From positions 30,201-94,200 of the forward strand of contig QBLY01000003.1 of the NCBI GenBank assembly GCA_003241895.1: 64,000 nt of DNA, in the 5' to 3' direction. The stretch is from Lysobacteraceae bacterium. Its GTDB lineage: Bacteria > Pseudomonadota > Gammaproteobacteria > Xanthomonadales > Xanthomonadaceae. Position numbers and translations under genes: made by a program. The notes beneath the pieces are model-generated. The model saw only the letters and a program-made list of their open reading frames with translations. It was not told the DNA's origin and did not search any database. This document shows, in pieces, positions 59,041 through 64,000 of the stretch. The stretch's first letter is position 1; every line of letters begins with the position of its first letter.

Positions 59041-59984
59041 TCGATATCGACCCGGTCTTCCGGCGCAGGCAGCATCAGCGGCAAGGGCTCCGGGATGTCG
59101 AATACCAGGGGCGCCCGCATCCACAGGATCTCGCCGTCCAGCGCCACCTTGATGCGCCGTCCGCCGCGAGGCGCAACCTCCATTCGCCGGAAAGCGAAGC
59201 TGTGCACGTTCTCGGCTTCACCCAGCCGACCCAAGGCGCCGCGAAGCGCCAGGCCGAGCATCGCCAGGCCCGAGGTGGGCCGCACCACGATGGCCGCCAG
59301 GCGCCCCGCTTCAAGCGAGGCCTCTTGGGCAATGCCGATCTGGTCGAGTTGCAGCCGGTTGTTGCCGATAAACAGCGTCGGCGTCCTTACGCGGCGGCGC
59401 TGGCCGGCATGTTCGATGTCCAGGGTGAGCTGGCGACCTTGCCTGGCCAAGCTCCTGAGGCCCGAGTACAGCGCCACCCAGCGGCTGCGTCCAAGCTGCT
59501 GCGTGGCCACCTCGCGGTCCTCAAGCAGCTGGGGGTAAAGCCCGAGGCTGGCATTCACCAGGAATATGCGGCCATTCACCTGGCCCACCTGCACCGGTGC
59601 CGCCTGGGCACCCAGCAGCGCGCGGGTGGACAGCTCGATGTCCTGCGAGATGCCGTGGGTTCGGCCGAAGTAGTTGAACGTGCCCTGCGGCAACACGCCG
59701 TAGGCCGGGCCCCGGCCGTGCACCGCCTGCGCAACCGCACTGAGTGTGCCGTCGCCGCCGGCAGCCACCACGATGCCGCCCTGCTCCACCGCGCGGCGCA
59801 CCGCCTCCTGGGCCACCTCCATGATGCGGGAGGACGCTTCCACCCGCAGGAACTCATGGCGTCGACCGCCCTCGCCAAGGATCGCGCCGATGCGCACGAT
59901 GGCGTCCTCGGCGTCATTGTGGCCAGAGGCCGCGTTGATGACGACGAACAGGGGCGCATCCGGGGCGGGTTGGGCTAGGCTCAT
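59037..59984 (-). CDS. Diacylglycerol/lipid kinase family protein (YegS-like)
   Basis: A 315-residue DAGK-catalytic-domain protein. The nucleotide motif is AAGGDGT (residues 75-80), followed by LPQGTFNYFGRTHGI (usual form LPxGTxNDxAR, here with a changed Asp) and a C-terminal beta domain with VALDGEI. YegS/BmrU-type kinases phosphorylate lipids. The Asn-Asp pair of the consensus is Asn-Tyr here, so activity or substrate may differ. It overlaps the metallophosphoesterase by 4 bases. Confidence 0.88.
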   Translation of the reverse strand: MSLAQPAPDAPLFVVINAASGHNDAEDAIVRIGAILGEGGRRHEFLRVEASSRIMEVAQEAVRRAVEQGGIVVAAGGDGTLSAVAQAVHGRGPAYGVLPQGTFNYFGRTHGISQDIELSTRALLGAQAAPVQVGQVNGRIFLVNASLGLYPQLLEDREVATQQLGRSRWVALYSGLRSLARQGRQLTLDIEHAGQRRRVRTPTLFIGNNRLQLDQIGIAQEASLEAGRLAAIVVRPTSGLAMLGLALRGALGRLGEAENVHSFAFRRMEVAPRGGRRIKVALDGEILWMRAPLVFDIPEPLPLMLPAPEDRVDIE

Positions 59985-60028
59985 GGCCGAAGCGTAGACG
60001 CTGTGCTGTTACTGCTTCATCAAGGGTG

Positions 60029-61303
60029 TTATGCCGGATCGGGCGTGCGAATTGCAGGGGCAGCCGCTTGCAAGTGCGCCAAGTCTTCTTCCATGGTCAA
60101 TGCAATGGCAGCTCGCTTCAACGCCAGTCGCGAGTGGTATTCAGCGGCGTCCCGCATGTCGGGGCCGCCCAGCGCTGCCAGGCAGCAGAGCGCCTTCTGC
60201 AGCCGCACGCCGACCTCGACCGAGCCTGCGCCGTCGCGGGCGATCACCGTGAAGGCATCATCGAATAATTCGCGCGTCGAAATTTCCGGGACTTCCACCC
60301 GGTCGTATTTCGGCGCGGCCTGGTCGGAAACCGGCGTGGGTTCGCTCCAGTTCTTGAACAGGCGGATAAACGTACCAATGATGACGATCGCCGTGCCGTG
60401 GTCGTTGACCGCGGGTGACAGGGCGCGGGCGGCGATCTCCGCCAGCACCACCAGTCCAAAACGCGGATCATCATCGAAAAGACGATCGTCCCCGATCTCG
60501 AACGCCTTAATGGCGCAGGTGCAATCCAGGTCGTCCGGACCACCGCTCACGTAGGCCAGCGGCCGGCCGGGCGTGGCGAACGCACCCGGCAGCGCCGACA
60601 CCACCACCCGCAACTGGGCCTGCTCGGCCCAGGACTGGAGCGCGGAGAGGTCAATGCTCTGCACGTATCCGACGCCGTCGGCGAAGACGGCTCGTCCGCC
60701 CGTGTCCGCCCGGACCGGCGCCCCGCCAAGCCTGGGCGCATCCCGCCGCCGCTTCAGGGCCCCGGCCGCGGCCCGTTCGACCCGGTCGATGGTCGAGCCC
60801 ATCCGGCCGAGCCGGGCGATGCGGTCGACCCAGCGCAGGAAGGTGAAGATGACAATGGCGAACACGGTCACGGTCAGCGCGAACAGGACGAACAGGCCCC
60901 CTCTCTCGAAATAATTGTTCATGACCGCCGTCAGCCCCACGACGCTGAAGATGAAAGCGCCCAAGAAGGTCGAAAGAGCGTTCTGGGACGCATCGTCGGC
61001 GACAACCAGGCTGAAGGCCCGCGGCGTGACCGTGTTGCTGGCCGAAGCGTAGGCCGAAACCATCGACCCCACCGAGAACATCGCGATCACCAGCATGCTC
61101 GAGGCCATGATCGCCAGCAGCGTCTTGATCGACTCCGCCTCGATATAAGGCACGATATCGGCCAACCCCGTGCCATCGGCCAGCTCTGCCAGCAACACCC
61201 CCGCGATCGACAGCAGGCAGACAACCAGCGGCTTGACCCAGAGCTTGTCACGAAGACTGGTGAGCAGGTGCCTGATGCGGTCCGCCGAAAAAAAACCAGC
61301 CAT
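60029..61303 (-). CDS. DUF2254 integral membrane protein
   Basis: A 424-residue protein. Four hydrophobic helices occupy the first about 165 residues (LVVCLLSIAGVLLAEL; LLAIMASSMLVIAMFSVGSMV; FLGAFIFSVVGLTAV; LFVLFALTVTVFAIVIFTFL). The rest is a cytoplasmic or periplasmic domain with the conserved block ARALSPAVNDHGTA. This matches DUF2254, of unknown function. The ATG at 61303 puts the first helix at about residues 27-43. It stands alone between the YegS-like gene and the tRNA-Thr terminator. Confidence 0.85.
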   Translation of the reverse strand: MAGFFSADRIRHLLTSLRDKLWVKPLVVCLLSIAGVLLAELADGTGLADIVPYIEAESIKTLLAIMASSMLVIAMFSVGSMVSAYASASNTVTPRAFSLVVADDASQNALSTFLGAFIFSVVGLTAVMNNYFERGGLFVLFALTVTVFAIVIFTFLRWVDRIARLGRMGSTIDRVERAAAGALKRRRDAPRLGGAPVRADTGGRAVFADGVGYVQSIDLSALQSWAEQAQLRVVVSALPGAFATPGRPLAYVSGGPDDLDCTCAIKAFEIGDDRLFDDDPRFGLVVLAEIAARALSPAVNDHGTAIVIIGTFIRLFKNWSEPTPVSDQAAPKYDRVEVPEISTRELFDDAFTVIARDGAGSVEVGVRLQKALCCLAALGGPDMRDAAEYHSRLALKRAAIALTMEEDLAHLQAAAPAIRTPDPA

Positions 61304-61429
61304 ATTGATCTCCAGCTCCCGGCTTGACGCCGCGCTGGGCGGCCCTTGGCCTGAAGCATCGCAGAAAACGCCATCCCTTGACCGATGCCCCTGGAATCGG
61401 ACTTTGCGACGCAATTAAGGTCCGGGCAC

Positions 61430-61454
61430 AAAAAACCCGCCATCAAGGCGGGTT
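61430..61454 (-). terminator. Rho-independent terminator after tRNA-Thr
   Basis: On the minus strand AACCCGCC-TTGAT-GGCGGGTT is an eight-base stem followed by further T. It separates tRNA-Thr from the DUF2254 gene. Confidence 0.85.
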
Positions 61455-61500
61455 CAATTGCTGCCCCTCGAAACCGGCGGAGCGTTTCGGGGCAAGTATT

Positions 61501-61576
61501 TGGTGCCGGAAATAGGAATCGAACCTACGACCTACGCATTACGAATGCGCCGCTCTACCAACTGAGCTATTCCGGC
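61501..61576 (-). tRNA. tRNA-Thr (anticodon CGT)
   Basis: A 76-nt cloverleaf with acceptor GCCGGAA / TTCCGGC, anticodon loop TTCGTAA, T loop TTCGATT and an encoded CCA. It lies 36 bases downstream of ispH. Confidence 0.97.
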
Positions 61577-61612
61577 GGAAGCCCGGAATTCTAGGGCCGC
61601 GGGTCGCCCGGG

Positions 61613-62563
61613 TCAATTGACCAGCGTGATGCGCAGTTCCTTGGGCAGGGCGAACACCACGTTCTCGGGCTCGCCCTCGAGGTGTTCCACCAGGCCCGCG
61701 CCCAGCTCCTGCAGGCGGTTGACCACGCCCTGCACCAGGATTTCCGGGGCCGAGGCGCCTGCCGTCACACCGACCCGGTTCACGCCGGCCACCCATTCGG
61801 GCTCGATATGGCTGGCGCCGTCGATCAGATAGGCTCGAGCGCCCTGCTTTTCGGCCAGCTCGCGCAGGCGGTTGGAGTTGGAGCTGTTCACCGAGCCCAC
61901 CACCAGCACCACCTCGCAGCGGCCGGCCATGAGCCGCACGGCGTCCTGGCGGTTCTGGGTGGCGTAGCAGATGTCGTCGTGCTTGGGGCCCTGGATGGCG
62001 GGGAAGCGGGCCTGCAGGGCCTCGATGATCTCGCGGGTGTCGTCCACCGACAGCGTGGTCTGGGTGGTGAAGGCGAGCTGGTCGGGCTGGTTCACCTGCA
62101 GCGTGGCCACGCAGTTCAGGTCTTCCACCAGATAGATGCGGCCTTCGCCGAACTCGCGCTTCCACTGCCCCATCGTGCCCTCGACCTCCGGATGCCCGGC
62201 ATGGCCGATCAGGATCACGTCGCGGCCGGCACGGCAGTGCCGGGCCACCTCGATGTGCACCTTGGTCACCAGCGGACAGGTGGCGTCGAACACCTTCAGG
62301 CCGCGGCGTTCGGCTTCGGCGCGCACCGCCTGGGACACGCCGTGGGCGCTGAAGATCACGGTGGCGCCGGCGGGAACCTCGTCGAGTTCTTCCACGAACA
62401 CCGCGCCCCGCTGGCGCAGGTCCTCGACCACGAAGCGGTTGTGCACCACTTCGTGGCGCACGTAGATGGGCGCGCCCAGCGAGTCGATGGCGCGCTTGAC
62501 GATCTCGATCGCGCGGTCGACGCCGGCGCAAAAACCACGGGGATTGGCGAGCAGTACGTCCAT
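61613..62563 (-). CDS. ispH: 4-hydroxy-3-methylbut-2-enyl diphosphate reductase IspH
   Basis: A 316-residue iron-sulfur reductase. Cluster ligands are Cys12 (RGFCAG), Cys96 (DATCPLV) and Cys199 (DDICYAT). Substrate contacts include HEVVHN, SAHGVS and [11 protein letters not shown]. It makes IPP and DMAPP in the last step of the MEP isoprenoid pathway. The start at 62563 gives the conserved [13 protein letters not shown]-terminus. It follows lspA by 7 bases. Confidence 0.97.
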   Translation of the reverse strand: MDVLLANPRGFCAGVDRAIEIVKRAIDSLGAPIYVRHEVVHNRFVVEDLRQRGAVFVEELDEVPAGATVIFSAHGVSQAVRAEAERRGLKVFDATCPLVTKVHIEVARHCRAGRDVILIGHAGHPEVEGTMGQWKREFGEGRIYLVEDLNCVATLQVNQPDQLAFTTQTTLSVDDTREIIEALQARFPAIQGPKHDDICYATQNRQDAVRLMAGRCEVVLVVGSVNSSNSNRLRELAEKQGARAYLIDGASHIEPEWVAGVNRVGVTAGASAPEILVQGVVNRLQELGAGLVEHLEGEPENVVFALPKELRITLVN

Positions 62564-62570
62564 GGCTGGA

Positions 62571-63122
62571 TTATCCCGCTTTCGGGGCCGGCGTGGCCGG
62601 CTTGTAGCTGAACAGAACCAGCAGCACCGCACCGACCACGATGCAGGAGTCGGCGACGTTGAAAGTGGGCCAGTGCGGCAGGTCGGTGAAGCCCAGGTAC
62701 CAGTCCACGAAATCCACCACGTAGCCAAAGCGCAGGCGGTCGATCAGGTTCCCCAGGGCACCGGCGATCACCAGCGCCAGCGGCAGCGCGTTGCGCCAGT
62801 CGGCGCGCGGCGTCACCCGCAGCCACAGCGCCATGCCCACGCTGACCGCCAGGGCCAGGCCGGAGAAGAACCACTTCTGCCAGCCACCCGCGTCCGACAG
62901 GAAGCTGAAGGCGGCGCCGTAGTTGTGCACCAGCGTCCAGTTCCAGAAGCCCTCGATCACCGGCACCGGCTGCAGGTATTCAAGATGGCTGATGGCCAGC
63001 CACTTGGTGGCCTGGTCGGCGGCGATCAGCACCAGCGAAAGCCACAGCCATGCGATGGCGTTGGGGCGCGGCGGCGACCGCAGGTCGCGCAGGAACTCGG
63101 CAAGTGATTCGCGCAGGGACAT
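62571..63122 (-). CDS. lspA: Lipoprotein signal peptidase (signal peptidase II)
   Basis: A 183-residue inner-membrane aspartyl protease with four helices. The catalytic aspartates are Asp128 (NLIDRLRFG) and Asp158 (FNVADS). It removes signal peptides from prolipoproteins such as the Slp and MltD products of this window. Its ATG overlaps the ileS stop (ATGA), the conserved ileS-lspA pair. Confidence 0.96.
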   Translation of the reverse strand: MSLRESLAEFLRDLRSPPRPNAIAWLWLSLVLIAADQATKWLAISHLEYLQPVPVIEGFWNWTLVHNYGAAFSFLSDAGGWQKWFFSGLALAVSVGMALWLRVTPRADWRNALPLALVIAGALGNLIDRLRFGYVVDFVDWYLGFTDLPHWPTFNVADSCIVVGAVLLVLFSYKPATPAPKAG

Positions 63123-64000
63123 CAGAACCACCGCCGCTGTTCGCCGGCGCCGCTGATGTTGTCCACGCAGCGGCCGCACAGCTCCGGGTCATCGGCATGG
63201 CTGCCGACGTCGGCGCGGTAGTGCCAGCAGCGCACGCATTTGGCGTGCCCCGTGGACACGGCATGGACCCAGGGCCCCGCGCCCGCCTCCGGCTTCCCAG
63301 CCACGGGCTTGAGGTCGAAGCGGGAAGTGATGAAGAAGAAGCGCAGCTCGTCCGCCACCGGGGCCAGCCTGGCCAGCGTCGGCTCGTCAACGTACAGGTC
63401 CACCTCGGCCTCCAGCGAAGCGCCGATGGCGCCCTCGGCGCGCATCGGCTCAAGCACCTTGCTGACGGTCTCGCGCAGGGCCAGCAGGTGCGCGAAGTCA
63501 TCGGCCGAAAGCGCGGCATCGGCCGGCATCGGCGCAAGGCCGTCGTACCAGGTGGCGAACAGCACGTTGCCTTCCCGCTGACCGGGCAGGTGCTGCCACA
63601 GCTCGTCGGCGGTGAAACTGAGCACCGGCGCGACCCATCGCGTGAACGCTTCGGCGATGTGGAACATCGCGCTCTGCGCCGATCGGCGGCCGACGCTGTC
63701 CACCGGCATGGTGTACAGGCGGTCCTTGGTGACGTCCAGGTACACCGAGCCCAGGTCCCCGGTGCAGAAGTTCTGCACCTTGGCCACCACGGCGGCGAAG
63801 TCGTAGCGTTCGTAGGCCGCCTTGATCTCGCCCTGCAGCGCATGCGCACGATGCACGGCCCACTGGTCGAGCAGCAGCAGCTTCTCGTTGGGCAGCAGGT
63901 GCGTGGCCGGGTCGAAGCCGTGCAGGTTGCCGAGCAGGAAACGCGCGGTGTTGCGGATGCGGCGGTAGGCGTCGGCGGTGCGCTTGAGGATCTCGTCCGA
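63122..64000 (-). CDS. ileS: Isoleucyl-tRNA synthetase (5' partial, C-terminal part)
   Basis: About 292 C-terminal residues of IleRS; the frame is open to the window edge ([16 protein letters not shown] is the KMSKS-distal anticodon-binding domain). The end is the zinc-binding domain with CVRCWHYR and LCGRC, followed by RRWF. Family members are near 940 residues, so about two thirds of the gene lies beyond the right edge. It attaches isoleucine to tRNA-Ile and overlaps lspA by ATGA. Confidence 0.95.
   Translation of the reverse strand, partial: SDEILKRTADAYRRIRNTARFLLGNLHGFDPATHLLPNEKLLLLDQWAVHRAHALQGEIKAAYERYDFAAVVAKVQNFCTGDLGSVYLDVTKDRLYTMPVDSVGRRSAQSAMFHIAEAFTRWVAPVLSFTADELWQHLPGQREGNVLFATWYDGLAPMPADAALSADDFAHLLALRETVSKVLEPMRAEGAIGASLEAEVDLYVDEPTLARLAPVADELRFFFITSRFDLKPVAGKPEAGAGPWVHAVSTGHAKCVRCWHYRADVGSHADDPELCGRCVDNISGAGEQRRWF

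Overview
The window is about 64 kb of high-GC chromosomal DNA from a gammaproteobacterium, most likely of the Xanthomonadaceae (Lysobacter/Xanthomonas group). Four things point there: a Xanthomonas-type LexA box (TTAG-N6-TACTA) in front of lexA, a kdkA-type Kdo kinase, the lexA-recA-recX order, and many 4-nt ATGA/GTGA gene overlaps. Nearly everything is core housekeeping. There is no prophage, insertion sequence, integron or CRISPR array, and no gene-free stretch longer than about 225 bases. The first ~81 bases are a near-perfect inverted copy of bases 125-205, so the left edge is probably a contig end carrying an assembly or amplification artefact. Both ends cut genes (tgpA on the left, ileS on the right).

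Layout, left to right. 0-5 kb: tgpA end and an Slp lipoprotein (+), then HIT, recR, ybaB, dnaX (-). 5.2-5.5 kb: tRNA-Ser(GGA) and 4.5S SRP RNA (+). 5.6-9.3 kb: a tightly coupled minus-strand run kdkA-MBL hydrolase-moaA-moaC-moaD-moaE. 9.3-14.2 kb (+): a heptosyltransferase-like gene, then a secreted ricin-lectin/DUF1800 protein and a Tat-exported DUF1501 protein. 14.2-15.8 kb (-): a DUF6165 protein, a voltage-gated sodium channel and tRNA-Ser(CGA). 15.8-23.6 kb is the least ordinary part: a periplasmic caspase-like protein, a divergent Big-1 autotransporter, a PP2C phosphatase and a membrane Ser/Thr kinase. 23.6-28.4 kb: dnaQ, rnhA, a YafS-like methyltransferase, gloB, mltD, fabI. 28.5-38.5 kb (-): csrA, tRNA-Ser, tRNA-Arg, five further tRNAs, tig, clpP, clpX, lon, hupB, two tRNAs and ppiD. 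38.6-44.4 kb (-): pncC, lexA, recA, recX, alaS. 44.4-47.3 kb (+): a BlaI-type repressor with two tandem M56-peptidase/TonB proteins. 47.4-52.2 kb: mutS, a PLP sulfur-amino-acid enzyme, its divergent Lrp-type regulator, hslR. 52.2-55.9 kb (-): ffh, rpsP, rimM, trmD, rplS. 55.9-64 kb: a CcsA-like membrane protein (+), then radA, a phosphoesterase, a YegS-like lipid kinase, a DUF2254 protein, tRNA-Thr, and ileS-lspA-ispH (-).

Several blocks keep the enterobacterial gene order: dnaX-ybaB-recR, dnaQ/rnhA/yafS/gloB/mltD, tig-clpP-clpX-lon-hupB-ppiD, pncC-(lexA)-recA-recX-alaS-csrA-tRNA-Ser-tRNA-Arg, and ffh/rpsP-rimM-trmD-rplS. Against this background the observations most worth a second look are: the caspase/autotransporter/kinase/phosphatase neighbourhood; a LexA box that runs into the lexA start codon (probable leaderless mRNA); an in-frame, SD-preceded 62-codon extension of recA that overlaps the lexA stop; a duplicated BlaI/M56 cassette in which the second blaI survives only as a relic; a textbook CRP/Clp site before the DUF1800/DUF1501 pair; and the sodium channel.
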